From Turbatrix aceti (Eukaryota; Nematoda; Chromadorea; Rhabditida; Panagrolaimidae), in the NCBI GenBank assembly GCA_963969345.1, contig OZ017770.1:6581246-6645245 (forward strand): 64,000 nucleotides of DNA, given 5' to 3'. The position numbers were made by a program, and so were the translations under genes. Below, in pieces: positions 1-14,079 of the stretch; the stretch's first letter is position 1, and each line of letters opens with the position of its first letter. The notes under the pieces are model-generated. The model saw nothing but the letters and a program-made list of their open reading frames with translations. It was not told the DNA's origin and did no database searches.

Positions 1-2509
1 CCGGAGTCACCCTTTTCTCCCTTTTGACCAGCGATACCTTCGAGACCAGGCACGCCAGGAAGACCGGGGCCGCCAGGAAGACCAGGGGGGCCTGGAGGGC
101 CAATTCCACCGGGGCGACCGTCGTTACCAACAGGGCCAGGCTGTCCAGGACGGCCAGCAGGACCAGGAGGACCGGGTGGTCCGTCAGAGACATCAACGCC
201 ACCAGGAGGACCCGGGGGACCTAGACCACCCTTAGGGCCGTCACGACCAGGGAAACCTTGTTCTCCCTTTTGACCAACTTGACCGGGGAGACCAGGCAGG
301 CCGTCAACACCACGATCACCTTTGAAGCCACGTGCGCCAGGCAGACCAGGTCGACCTTCTTTACCCTAAAAATTAATTGAGAAAGTGTTTGAAATGATCA
401 TACTTACTCGAGGACCAGCCGGACCAGGAAGACCTTTTTCGCCCTTTTGACCGGACAGACCAGGGGTGCCGAGAAGACCGTTTGATCCGGGGTAGCCGCG
501 CTGACCTGGTTCACCAGGTTCGCCCTAAAGAAACGTGATTAATAAGGTAAAACAAAAGAAAGAAACAAATGCAGAACATAAAGCCGGAAGGTTGAACACG
601 CACTACGGTTGCTACGATTACAGTCAGTAAGCAAAGAACTGAATGAATGAACAAGCTTTCTAGGTATTGATCAGTAGGATAAAAGAATTTTTAGTCTTGC
701 ACAAAAGCGTAGCAAAAGCGTAGCATGTGCCAACCTTCTCGCCTTTTTCTCCAGTGTGGCCCCTAGGACCCAGCAATTGATCGGGTGGTTTTTTTAGTCC
801 ACCGAAACCAGGTAAACCAGGAGGACCTCTGGGTCCAATGTCACCCTAAAAATATTAAAATTAAAAATTATAATCACCTTTTCGCCTTTGTCGCCCGGGT
901 TGCCACGCGGACCAACGATCGAACCACTGCCAGTGAATTCGCGTGGTCCAGGGGGGCCCGGCGGACCTGCAGGACCTATGTCACCCTAAAAATGATTATC
1001 AAGCAAAGTGGTCAAGCTCTAATTAGTCAGATTCTTGGTTTGAAATTGTATTCTTACAGGGTCACCCTTGGGGCCAATACTGCCGATGCCGGGGTTGCCG
1101 GGGGCTCCTTGTTCGCCGGGAGGACCCTTGGGGCCAGCCAAACCGATGTCACCTCGATCACCCTTTTCGCCGGGAAGACCGTCACGACCAGGAGGACCGT
1201 TCATACCAGGGATACCAGGCATACCGGGATCACCCTAAAAATTTGTTTATCATTGCACTGTGATTTTTGATAGATGACGGAATTCTTACTTTCTCGCCGG
1301 GAGCACCAGGGAAGCCAATAGCCGGTTCGCCTTTTGCTCCGGGAATGCCGGGAGTACCTGGAAAACCGGGAAGACCGGAGGGACCAGGGGGGCCGGGGAT
1401 ACCGGGGAAACCATCGGTACCGTTGCAACCGTCCCAACCGGGGTGACCGGGAGGTCCAGATTCACCTGGTCTACCGGGTGCACCGTCGTTACCAGGAAAA
1501 CCGGGTACACCGATTGGACCACGGTCACCTTTTAATCCTTGTGGGCCGGGGGGACCTTGAGCGCCTTTCTGGCCTTTGGGGCCTTGGAGGCCTTCGGGAC
1601 CAGGGAATCCACGGATACCCGGTGAACCGGAGGGGCCTTGAGGGCCGGGACTGCCCTGAAATGTACATTTGTTAAATAAACACAATGTTGCAATATTTTA
1701 ATTTTAGTTGGTTTTGCCTGCTTTAGTCCATCATTGAGGTATGCATTCAAAAAAGTTACAAAAGTGCAGGTGGTGGTTGCAACAGCTGTCATCCTGCAAT
1801 TTCGGATAGCAGCCGTTGCACCGCCATGGCCAGTGAGTGCGGCAGGGACCCAAAATCTCGAGGCGGCTTTGTTGTCCTAGGTCAATCAGTCAGAGCTAAA
1901 TGTTGCTATCCTGACACTTATGAAAATTCGTATGGCTCATCGATTCAGCTTCTGCCAGACAGTCGTGCAAGTGCACAACAATTACCCTCTTTGAGTGGCA
2001 GAGGTTATCACAAAACAGTCGCGATCGTGAATGAATAATGGAATCGATGAACCGAGTCCAATCAATCTTCAGCCGACAAACGCCTGTTATATGTTGCAGT
2101 CAACAATGTTTGTTTTTTCTTAAATGATCGCAAAAAAATGATTGACAGAATGCAAAAAAGTTCATACTACACCGTGCAGCAGACGACTTTTGACAAATTT
2201 AAAATTTGACTTTGAACTTGGGTGTAAACAAAATTTTACAAATTTGGAAACTGTACAAATTAAAAAAAACATACCATGCTGCCTTTGTCACCGACGCAGA
2301 AGCATCCTCTGTTTGTGCAGTCTCTGCAGGCTTGTTGCTGAAAGTTGCACAGTGATCAAGAATTTTCAAGAATCTCCCAAACATACCGTAAAAGCCAAAT
2401 CAAGAAGTAACAAGAGTAATAGAGAACTGATAAATGGCCTAAAAATTATTTTGATTTTGTGTTCCGATCAAACTGGCGCTTACCACATTATGGAAGAGTG
2501 CCGCGCCAT
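1..2509 (-). CDS. Type IV collagen alpha chain, N-terminal part (truncated at window edge)
   Basis: Secreted basement-membrane collagen; this is the 5' part, running off the left edge before the C-terminal NC1 domain. Exons read on the minus strand: 2484-2509, 2387-2438, 2275-2337, 1290-1655, 1058-1234, 878-985, 735-845, 408-524, 1-365, with consistent phase. The ATG at 2507-2509 opens a signal peptide whose core is a run of leucines ([12 protein letters not shown]). A cysteine-rich 7S segment follows ([12 protein letters not shown]), then near-continuous Gly-X-Y triplets. The 7S cysteine [13 protein letters not shown] and short triplet interruptions such as GGVDVSDG and KKPPDQLL are typical of collagen IV, not of fibrillar or cuticle collagens. 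The RDC..CxC spacing looks more like an alpha-2 (LET-2) chain than alpha-1, but this is a guess. The first three exons total only 141 nt and need splicing to be seen. Confidence 0.9.
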
Positions 2510-3788
2510 CGTGGCGGATGCAGCGGCACGCAGCGCGGTGTTATTTACCTGACGAAGCGCTGGTTGCCGTGCGTGCCGCTAGGCGTATGGAAGTCTTTTC
2601 GAGTGGTAAGGCAGAAGCCGAAGCCTGGCTTTCGGCACCCAGACGTCTTTTAAAAAGACTGTCTGCAACAAATAGTAAATTTTATGTTTACTCAACAATT
2701 TTTTTAACACCTTTAATGACTATAACGCGCAATAAGAAAATTAAGCTTCCCGGGACAATATAAAATGAAACGACTAAAGCCAAGGCAGACGTCAAACTGG
2801 CGTTTAAGCTAGATTGCTCTGACAGGGCCAGCCTATCGCACCATCCATTTAATTCTGGCTTGCCGATCAACGGCCGATCTCGCCTCAGCCAAGTGTAAAG
2901 AAAGGGAAGCTGGCACAGCTGCCTTTGAACACAAAACTTAGGCAGCCAGGCAGGCAGGGCAATGTTTAGAGCAAAAGACGCTGTTCAATCTCGAAACTCC
3001 CGCTTAAGCGCCGTTTACTGTGGATATTACGAGGGACTGGCTGTCCTGCCGACTGGCTAGCAAGTGATTGTTTAACCGAAGGCGGTTCTTCCTTCCTAGT
3101 CGGAAGAATGATAGACGAACTTTGCAACGCCGACGAACAGATCACCTCAAGGAAGATCTGGCCGATTGACTGGCAATGCAGGGAGATATGTATATTTGTT
3201 GTCGAGAAAGGAAAAGAAACTGCCATGTCGATTTATATCGCCAAGTGTGCCTAGCCTGCCGGGGGGCTTGGCCAGCCGCTGCAGATCGCTGGCTGTATCG
3301 CCTCTACATCCCGTTCCGTATAATCACAAACGACAAGACTTTTGCTTGCTTTTTTTTCATCAACGTGCCAGCAGCATAGCAAGTACAAATTCGTACCATG
3401 CAGAGTTGCTGTCTGGCCGGATTTCCATACTGTAGTGCAATTTGATCCACTGATGCAAATCAAAATGTTCACATGAAACAAAAAATGATAAATGGCTAAA
3501 TTGAATTAGTAGCCAAGCTGTTTCAAGATGTAATGATCTAGTCGTAATTTTTAAAATCCGATCCGCACATGTGCGACAATCGCCGATGTGTCCCGAAATT
3601 GCGAAAAAAACATCATTCAAAAACAAATTTCACTCGACCACATTTGTCTCATTGGAAATAAATAATAAATTTATTACGCAGGGAAATTTGGCAAAAAACT
3701 AACAAAAAACAAGAGTAATTCCTAATTCTGCACCCGTTGCTTTACACCCGTTGTTTGTTGCAGGGGTCGTACGTATACCGTTGTTGCA
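2510..3788. other. Intergenic, collagen IV upstream / carrier downstream
   Basis: The collagen gene starts at its left edge and the mitochondrial carrier ends at its right edge, both on the minus strand. Short open frames on both strands lack splice partners or family similarity. I see no gene here; the stretch probably holds the collagen promoter and the carrier 3' UTR. Confidence 0.5.
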
Positions 3789-4909
3789 TTAATGGCTTTT
3801 GGCGGTGAACTAAAATTTACACCTTGTTCAAATGTCAAAAAAAACAAAACAAAGTGGCTTACTTGATCAAAAACAGTCCAGTTGATGGCTGCGACAGACG
3901 ATCGCCTCAACGTGCGAAGGACGAAGCCTCGAAAAAAATACCTGACACCGGCTTGCTCGTAAATCTTTTGTACTGCTGAACGGAGAGTTGAGTAATCCCT
4001 GGGAAATAGTTGAACAGCTGTTTTTAGCACGTCAAAGGGCTGTGTTAAGAAGCACGCTAAGATGCCGCTCGAGATACCACATGAAAAACGATCCAAAGCA
4101 GTCAACTCTGCCTCGTCTGCAACAAAATTTGTTTGTTCATGCGGGCGAAAAAGAAAACAACACAAATACCTGTCTTGATAAGTCGAAGGTGCTCACGGTA
4201 GAACATCAGGTAAATGCCCGAGAAAGGAGCGTCGCGGAGCAGCGTAGGAACAAGCCCCAGCCAGAGACCCCGTACGCCGTGCTGACGTACGACATCACGC
4301 GCCACCGCTGTTAAAGGTCTTCGCTGATACAAAGAACTCTGAAATATTGATAACAATGAGCAAGCATACACGGGAGAAAAAAACTGACTTCGAATCGCGT
4401 TTTGATGAGCGTCATCGGATGGAGAAGCGTAGCAACCGCCGATCGAGCGCATAAACCGATGAGAAAATTGTCCAATCGGCTTTTTTGGGGATTATTGAGG
4501 GCTATATGGCTGGCCTGGACAAATCCGAAGTACAGCGAAATACCCGGAACAACGCGCAGGATGGTCTTAAAATAAAAAAAAAAATCTAGCTGAGTTAATT
4601 GAGTAACGCGCGCTAAAAAAGACTGACCGGAGTCAAGCCAAACCACAGCGTTGCCAGTCCGTTTTTTGCCAACAATTCTCTCGTTGTCCTGAGCGTTGCC
4701 CGACTATCAGCACCAAAATTCTGCTGTGACAGGGTTTTAAGACGATCTAGTGGTTGTAGCAAAACAGAGCTGTAAATTATTACAACCTGCGGCTATGAAT
4801 CAACGGAATCGGAAAAAAAAACCTACGTCAACAATCCACTAAGAGAACCTCCTATAACGGAGCGCTTAACTGAGTTGAATGAGTCATCGTGAAAAGAACC
4901 ATCTGTCAT
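3789..4909 (-). CDS. SLC25A38: SLC25A38/Hem25-type mitochondrial carrier
   Basis: Inner mitochondrial membrane carrier of the SLC25 family, closest to SLC25A38 (glycine import for haem synthesis in yeast and vertebrates). Six exons: 4827-4909, 4628-4769, 4389-4565, 4170-4338, 3863-4116, 3789-3809; 281 residues, near the roughly 300 of the family. Three carrier repeats carry the signatures PLDRLK, PMTLIK and PFDVLK. The second lacks the acidic residue, as in SLC25A38. Diagnostic stretches are LWFGLTPTILRVVPG, LLRDAPFSGIYLMFY and FSCGISSGILACFLTQPFD. The start ATG gives a short hydrophilic N-terminus and joins the next exon in phase 2. All introns are 50-62 bp. It is divergent from the GRB2 gene. 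See the findings for why a haem-pathway carrier is notable in a nematode. Confidence 0.88.
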
Positions 4910-6572
<1,663 letters not shown>

Positions 6573-7043
6573 CCGAGATATTGCCATGTGTGATTTTTGT
6601 GTTGTCTGATCGGCCGCATGAGTGTCATCCATTATTTTTTTTAATTCTTGCAATTTGCCTTGTCCTCAAAAAAGCAGAGGCCGCCCGGGTATTCCTTTTT
6701 TTCAATTCTTCAGATTTTAATAATGTTACAAGATTGCGTCCGCGTCCTCTCAAAAAAGCTGATTTGAAAATAGTTACCATTACATCGCTCTCTTCTGTGT
6801 TTCATCATGCTCTTACGTCTGCTGTAATGTTTTGAAGTCTATAGTCATGACTAATATCATGACTGAACACGAAATTTTTGAAGCAGTGCACGTTTCTTTC
6901 CTTGATATCAGTATTGTTTGGTGAGCTGTGATATGCTAAAGCCATGAAATGCGTCCAATAAACAAACACGAACAAAAAACGATCATGTTCTTTCTCGCTT
7001 GCTTTGTCAATAATCAACAGTTTTATTTACACTTTGATGGTTT
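6573..7043. other. Tail-to-tail intergenic region
   Basis: This holds the 3' ends of the convergent GRB2 (+) and SLC5 (-) genes. A plus-strand AATAAA lies near 6957 and may be a poly(A) signal for the GRB2 transcript. No other gene seen. Confidence 0.5.
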
Positions 7044-9359
7044 TCAAACGGTAACAACAGAAGCTTTTTCATTCTTCTCGCAAGATAGTAGTGGAATATC
7101 CGTAGCAACTTTTGATAGGTTTTTGGATTTTTCATCCAGACGAACCCAGTGGGATATTAGTTGTGGATCGACCGGGTGTTGACTCGCTTTACCCCAAATT
7201 AGATTGATTATACCCTGTATAACGTGTGAAGTTACAAAACAAGAAAATACTCCAACAAGACCGTAGTAGTGATATGAAATTTGTGATAACTTGGAAAAAA
7301 GTGTGTCTCTAAAAAAATTTTTTGTCATTTTTTTTGCTGACGGATGCCAAAACCCAAAACATACGGATTTTCGGCGACAACGGTTCCGACAAGCATGTTG
7401 CTGAGGTTGAAGGGTGTCGTGCTCTCGTAGTACACGGTGTCACAATCGCGAACAAGCGGCAGGTCCACTGGCCTGACCTTATGGTAAGATGATCCGATAA
7501 CAATGACAAACGTCGACAGCACGGCTGTAATTTGTCCGACGAAAGCGGCAACGTTTGATGTGATATGGGGACAAAATAGTCCCAAACAAAAAATAGCCAG
7601 GGATGCGCCCCCGACGGCTCCGAATATTGAAAACGATATTTGCAGAATCATAGTGTCGAAATAAGGAATCACAGCTGCTATGCCAGCGGCACAGCTCGCA
7701 AATACGAACGCTGCAAATATGCATAAATAACGTTTGTTTGCTCAATACGAATCCTAATAAGGTCCAACTTACGCAAAATTTTCACCAGGCTCGATGTATT
7801 TTGGTCCGTTAATTGCCACGTTATGTATTTCTTTCTGAGAAAGACTTTGATGACATCCTCGATTGTAACCGCTGTGAGGGCATTGTATGACGCTGTTAGT
7901 GTACTCAAGCCTGCGGAGTAGACGGCTGCCAGAAAGACGCCTTCTAACCCAGGAATTATGAAGAGCATGTCTTTGACAAATGTCGAGAAAATCTTAAAGA
8001 GAAAGAATGACGTGCTGTCTTTCCGCTTTTTAAAACGCTCCAGTCATTATTACTCACTTCGTCTTTGCGTGTTATTTTAGGGTGGCATTCGTTAAACGCA
8101 GTAAACATAATGAGTCCCACGACTACGTACATAATGAGGATGCATGTGTTCATCGGGATGTTGAGCAAAACGGCCCTTAAGATTTTTCAGTTTTTAATGG
8201 CTTGTGGTGAATTGTGAATTTATTACAGACCTTTGGGCTCTTTTTAGCGTTGGCAGACTCATATATCGTTGCAATGTGAGTTGATTTGCGGCAAACAAGC
8301 TAAAGATGGTAGTTGCGCCGCCAAAGAACACGGGAAAAAAAGAATGTCGAATTGTCGGATCTGCCCGAAAGCTGTAAAAAATGGTGTGAATTTGTTACGT
8401 CTTTTTTTTTTGTTTTTGCATACTTACTCAAAAAATATAAGTCTGCCGCCATTGGCATTGGTTTCCCAGACTTCGTATGGAGTCCATGTTATGAATGAAG
8501 CTGATATTATTGTAAACATGCATCCTATGATCAAAATCATTTGAAGTGCTGATGTGTAAATTCCAGCTCGCGCACCACCCTTCAATGGTTTTAATTTCAA
8601 TTTTGTCGTGGATTTGTGAGAAGGAAACTGTCACTTACCAAGAACAAATACACAGCTGACAAGAGCGCAGTCAAAATTACAGAGAAAGATAGCGGAATGG
8701 GCATCGAACTGGACAGGGCCAACGCGGGGGCATACAGTGCAACTGACATGTAGAATAAGGTCTGAAAATAGAGGTCATGGCTTTCAGCTACAGCGAACCC
8801 TACCTGAATAACAAAGAGAAGGGATGCCACAAATCGGTGGGCAAAGGAAAACCGTCGTTCCAAATACTAAAAAGCCAAAAAGGTTGAATAAATTATTTTT
8901 TTGATTGTGTTGTTCTTTGTCACCTCATAAATACTCGTCATTTTGAGTTCAAACAGCGTTGGCAAGAAGATGTAGGCAACAACCGGAAATGCGAAGGCGT
9001 ACATCGGGACAAACCAGAGGATCATTGTTCCTCGAAAGTAAACCTAGGAAAACAATTAATTTTGAATCGCGTTAAAGGAAGTAATAAGCTTAATTACCTC
9101 AGCTGGAAATCCCAGCAGGGAGACCGCCGAGAGGAAACTCGAGCAGACGGAGAGGGCAACGGATAACGTTGACACACTACAAGACGAGGTTAATTAATGG
9201 GCTATCATCAGTATGACGCCATGCAACTCACCCTGATCCAACCAAGAGATCATTGCTTCGACGCTGCTGATTGGTTTTGCGAAACTTACCTTTCCAAATA
9301 CCCAACAGCGATGTTAGCGCCATAATAGCAACAAAAAACACAACATCCGTGCTCCACAT
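7044..9359 (-). CDS. SLC5 sodium:solute symporter, SMCT (SLC5A8/SLC5A12)-like
   Basis: Multi-pass plasma-membrane sodium-coupled transporter, most similar to the monocarboxylate/vitamin branch of SLC5. Eleven exons: 9232-9359, 9098-9176, 8924-9043, 8804-8866, 8639-8761, 8428-8579, 8231-8371, 8058-8175, 7773-7992, 7342-7710, 7044-7306; 591 residues, against about 610 for SLC5A8. Family hallmarks in order: YLERRFSFAHRF (YLE.RF motif), LYAPALALSSSMP, GGARAGIYTSALQ, FFGGATTIFSLFAANQLTLQRY, PGLEGVFLAAVYSAGLSTLT followed by YNALTAVTIEDVI (sodium-site helix), and FGAVGGASLAIFCLG. A TTTTTAG acceptor ends about 17 nt upstream of the ATG, suggesting a 5' UTR or leader splice. Two acceptors use AAG. The last intron is only 35 bp and its acceptor choice (AGAG) rests on phase. 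Substrate cannot be told from sequence. Confidence 0.88.
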
Positions 9360-12084
9360 TTTTATGGCATAATCCTAAAAACGTATAGAGTATCGTAATG
9401 CACACAAAAATTTTCAAATAAAAAATCAAGGCAATAGACAGGAAACGAGCTTTTTATCGCCAGGCGCTATCCGAAAGAATCTTCTCACAAACAAAGTTCA
9501 CAATCCAATATTTTTGAATGTTTTTGCTCTCACTTGTCAGGCGTAAAGCAGCCGGCCACTGCAATGGCGTATATTTCGCTTAACACTGTTTTATCAAGGC
9601 TGTATACCCCGCAGCAATGCAACAAAGTCATTGTAACAGTTATACTACATGAATAACCAAATTTATGCCACCTTTACGAAATAAGACATTAAAAAACTAA
9701 ACTGCCCACTAGTTAATTACTTTGGCAATCAGACATATGACTAAGATGCGTGCACAATAAGCCACAAGAAATGAGCCAAACCGAAATGTGCAAGTCCCAC
9801 TTGGAACCGCAAGCTATGTCCAACGGCGCCGAGTTGCAAAAAAGAAAGAACAGCAGCGGTCGACCGGGCAGTGAAAGTCGTGTCCGGCGTGCAGCCAAAA
9901 GCTATGTAGGCGAGGAAGACTCAGCAATAAAGGTTGTCGCCACTTCCTTTCAGTTCGTTCGGTGTATAAGCGTCTTTGCCAATGTATTGCTTCGCGTGCG
10001 CGAGATGCTTTTTCTTCCAATGATTGAATGGAAGACGATGCTTTGTGACTTACAACTTGGCGTTACTTTATTTTGCATCTTCTCCCTCGTTGCCTTTTCG
10101 CGCATCATTGTGTCGTCCGTGAATGAAGAAAGAATGTTCGCCGTTCCTTATAACGCTTACTTGCATCTTTCCCTCCGCAATTCAATATTATTACACACCT
10201 CACTGTTTTCGCCAGCGCTAATCATCAGAGACCGTCAGCGGCGCTCCGTTCCTCCCAGGCATTTACCACTTCACCCGCGCACAAAATAGAAGGGTAATCT
10301 GCTTACAAATTGTATATTTTGTGCCTGGGCCTCCCACTCGCTTTTTGCAGCCACTAGCTGAGCTGACACTGACACGAAAGTGACCCTTCATGATGCAATA
10401 GTTTGCTCAGATGCGGTGTATTCGAAAATCAAAATAATAAATATAGATATTGTTAAATAGCAGACAATTATTCTTCCTTTCTTCATTTTTTTCTTGTAAT
10501 TTGGTATCCTTCCGCGGAGACCCGAGACGACACATTATTCTTACACTTTTGTCACTTTGATGTATTATGCCGTGGTACTGAGTGTCACGGTACGCCTGGC
10601 CACAGTCGAATGCTTGATCTTTCGCTGCGTGCGTTTTGTTCTGTTTTTACGGCCTCGGGTGCATCTATAAAAAGCAGCGTTTGACTCTACTACTTCCCGC
10701 CACGCACCGCTACCGCTGATGTGAGGTGACCAAACCGAACGCGGCTGGTCGTCCGGTCCGGGCTCTCTTCTCGCCACTGACCCACCAGTCCACCCTCTCT
10801 TAATCATCGCGTTAGCATTATTTACTCACCACGCATGAATCCGTTCTTCAGCGTATTATTATGACAATTCATTCGTTCATTGCCCGCTGCTGGGTTTTTC
10901 TGGCGTCATTTCTTGCGTGTATTTCGAACGACACTCGCGATAACGTTTTTACACAGCTCTTGCGTGCTTTGGCACGCACAGGCGCAATTGCACGCTTGCC
11001 TTATCGAATCCATACCGAGAACGAACGACGATCGCCATCTATTATCCCCTGGTATTTCATACTTCATACATTATGCACTCAATTTTTGTGATCTCGCTTT
11101 TGTGCTACTTACTGCGCTACGCGACAGACGGAAAGCGTAAATGCAAATTTCTGCGTTGAACGAACACTTCCTTCCAATTGTGCGATTTTAGCGGCCACGT
11201 CTGACACTGTGTTTGCTAACTCGGGCGGACGAGCGGCTATTTGTATATTGACATATTGATGATCGTATTTTGCAGTCTATAGTACAGCGTGTGAACAAGT
11301 CGTTCCGTTAAACCTTGAATGTTCCTGTGAAATAATATTTAATTTTTTTTTCTTTAATACATATTTTTTTTATTGTCAACGCACGATCTATTTTACATGT
11401 AAAACAAATTTTGGATGTCCTTATTGTGTTTTAAAATAGTTCTGTTAAGCACAATTAATTTTATATTTATCTAAGTGCCTGAAATTCAGGGAAGTGAATA
11501 GCAAAATGGACAGCCCCAGTGCATTCTTGTATGTATCATGCGATCTGTGCACAAAGAGACAATGCAAGGGGTGCGCATTTCGGATCAGTGTCTTACATCA
11601 TATATCATGTCGGGGGGACTTGCCAAGCTCGCACTCTCCCTTTCTTTCCAGCAGCACCTTATAAATGTTTTACGTCACTTTTTTTAAATTTCAGACTGTC
11701 TTAGGCGTTAATGAAAGATTTTGTACGGTTACGTAAATGGCTTTTTTTCAATTTGTACCCTTTAATTCTATTCTCCCTTGAACTCCGCTCCTCTATTTGT
11801 TAGCTAATTACAGCACTTAAGAGTGCTTGAGTGAGTTCGTTGTTTTTTCTCGAATATTTTTTGGCTGCTTTCCAATGTATGCAAATTGTTGATGCGCACG
11901 TGTTTTTGTTGACCGCAGTTTGCACTCTGCTATGCCCTTATAAGCTTTTTTCGTACTCCGCCGCGTTGCTTAGTGCCTCGAGACAATCTTTTTCGGCACA
12001 CATCATGTTCTTTACGTGCAGTTCTTTGGTATTTCTATTTTGTGTGCAGTTTGCTCTCTATTTCAGTCATCGAATTCCAAAGCG
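9360..12084. other. Intergenic between divergent SLC5 and LAT genes
   Basis: About 2.7 kb without a gene I can support. A 179-codon plus-strand frame at 9750-10289 begins with GTG and shows no domain or splice evidence. A TATA-like CTATAAAAAG lies near 10674 on the plus strand. A TTTCAG acceptor ends about 15-20 nt before the LAT ATG, so the stretch probably contains the LAT promoter and a 5' UTR intron or trans-splice site. Confidence 0.4.
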
Positions 12085-14079
12085 ATGACAAAAATCGACA
12101 ATCCCAACCTGGCCGACGAGGCACTCCTGAAGCCTGTCAGCTCGGAGTACCCCATCGGTCACCCCGAGAAGGCTCCCGATGCTGAATCTGGCACCAAGAA
12201 GGGCGGCCTCGCCCGGACTATCGGCCTTTTCGACAGTATTGGCATCATCATCGGTTGCATCATTGGTTCTGGTATCTTCGTTTCTCCCGCCGGAGTTCAG
12301 CGAGGTTTGTTAACATTTTGTTGGGGATCATTGATCACGGGTTTACTCTTTCAGAAGCCGGCAGCATTGGCATGTCACTGGCCATCTGGTCGGTTGCCGG
12401 TATCTTTGTCATGTTTGGCAGCTTCTGCTACATCGAACTCGGCCTTACCATTCGTCAGTCCGGTGGAGATTACGCGTACATCAACCACGTGTTCGGCTCT
12501 TTCATCGGCTTTATTCGTCTCTGGATTGAAGCCGTTGTTGTTCGGTGTGTTATTTCGTCTTTTCATATCCTTTTCCCCCAAAAAAAGACATTTGACACTT
12601 TTTTTGCAGGCCTTGCACGTGCACGATTGTGGCCATCACCTTTGCAGTGTACACGACCTCGCCGTTCTTCCCGGAAGGACCGGATCCAACTGTTGTCTGC
12701 ATTCTCGCGGCTATTATGATTGGTAAATGGCTTGACCCCGGAACAGCTGCTTTTAACTTTTGTATTTGTTTAGTTTTCCTCACCGGCCTTAATGCCGTTT
12801 CCATCCGCGCATCTGTTTTCCTGCAGAACGTCTGCACATTTGGAAAGGTCGGCGCTTTAATCGTCATCATCGGCTTTGGTCTTTTTAACCTCGCCACAAG
12901 TGAAGCGAGCCGCGCGAACTTCGACAATGCTTTCGAGGGCTCAAACACCAACCCCGGCGCTATCGCCGTTTCTTTCTACTCTGCTCTCTTTGCCTACCAG
13001 GGCTGGAACTACCTCAACTTTATCATCGAAGAAGTCATCGACCCTGCCCATGTTCTGCCTAAGGCAATCACAATTTCTACAGTCGCTGTTACAATCATTT
13101 ACGTTCTGACTAATGTTGCTTTCTACACGGTTCTTTCACCGAGCGAAATGCTTGCGTCGAGTGCGGCGGCTATCGTTAGTCAGATTTTTTTGTGTTTTGA
13201 TCAGGATAATCTTGTTTTAGGAATATGCCGAGCGGACCACGGGCTATACCGCTGCTGGCGTGCTTGTGTCTATCCTGGTCGGTGTCTCTTGCTTCGGATC
13301 CGGCAACGGTGTCATCTACACTTCCTCCCGGTATGGCAGAGGTTTTAAAGGTGTGACATTAATTGTAATGATTGCAGACTCTTCCTTGTCGGTGCCCGCA
13401 ACAATCACATGCCCAAGTTCTTTTTGATGACGAACCCTGAAATGCGTACTCCTATTCCCGCTGTTGTCATGACCGTAAGTTGTTCAAGGCAACAAATAAC
13501 AGGGAATTCCCCACCTTTGCCCACTTCCAGGGTCTTCTTTCGCTGGCCTATTTGGCGCTAAGCAACAACGTTATCACCCTGATCAACTACATTGCTATCA
13601 GCTACTGGCTGGCAATCGGTACAGCTTCGGGTGCAATTTTCTACCTTCGACGCGTCATCCCGAAATCCGAGCGACCTTTCACCGTCTGGACCCCAATTGT
13701 TGCTGTCTTCACCCTTGGGTGCATTTTCCTCGTCGTCTTCCCCTTCTTTGACAAGCCCCTTGACGCGTTCATCGGCCTCCTCATCGTCGCCACCGCTGTT
13801 CCAGTTTACTACCTCTTTATCGTCAAGCGTCCCGACGTGTTCAACACGCTGGCTGGTATGTTATTATATTTTGGCGTTGTCCTTTGTTGTGACTATCAGT
13901 GTTTTTTAGATAAGCTCACGTTTATCGTCCAGGCAATCTTCTTGGTTAAAGACGAGCACAAGGACGACACCACAGCTGATGCACAAGAGCTCGAGGACAA
14001 GAGCGATGAAAAAAATGGCGCACTGAAGGCTGCGCTTGATGATGAAGAAGAATCTACTGAACCGATCAAAACTCTCTAA
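12085..14079 (+). CDS. SLC7 LAT-type amino acid transporter (light-chain family)
   Basis: Plasma-membrane APC-superfamily amino acid exchanger with 12 expected helices. Exons 12085-12304, 12355-12544, 12610-12722, 12774-13174, 13221-13330, 13378-13474, 13531-13855, 13910-14079; 541 residues. The N-terminal tail is long and hydrophilic. TM1 has the unwound substrate motif in IIIGCIIGSGIFVSP. Other family marks are SGGDYAYINHVFG, AYQGWNYLNFIIEEV (LAT FAYGGWN), GNGVIYTSSRLF and a hydrophilic acidic C-terminus. The 51-bp intron 12723-12773 has no stop and a length divisible by three, so the frame reads through it. Alignment to LAT1 (LAAIMIVFLTGLN against LAAICLLLLTWVN) shows it should be removed. 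The cysteine that normally bonds the 4F2 heavy chain is absent (PFFPEG where LAT1 has PLFPTC). Confidence 0.92.

Noticed and set aside
1334..1675. Plus-strand frames across the collagen exons
   Set aside because: Antisense shadows of the glycine-proline repeat. The composition (Arg, Gly, Tyr) follows from the complement of Gly-X-Y codons.
9750..10289. 179-codon plus-strand frame
   Set aside because: Begins with GTG, shows no domain, has a low-complexity N-terminus and no splice context; it probably overlies promoter or UTR sequence.
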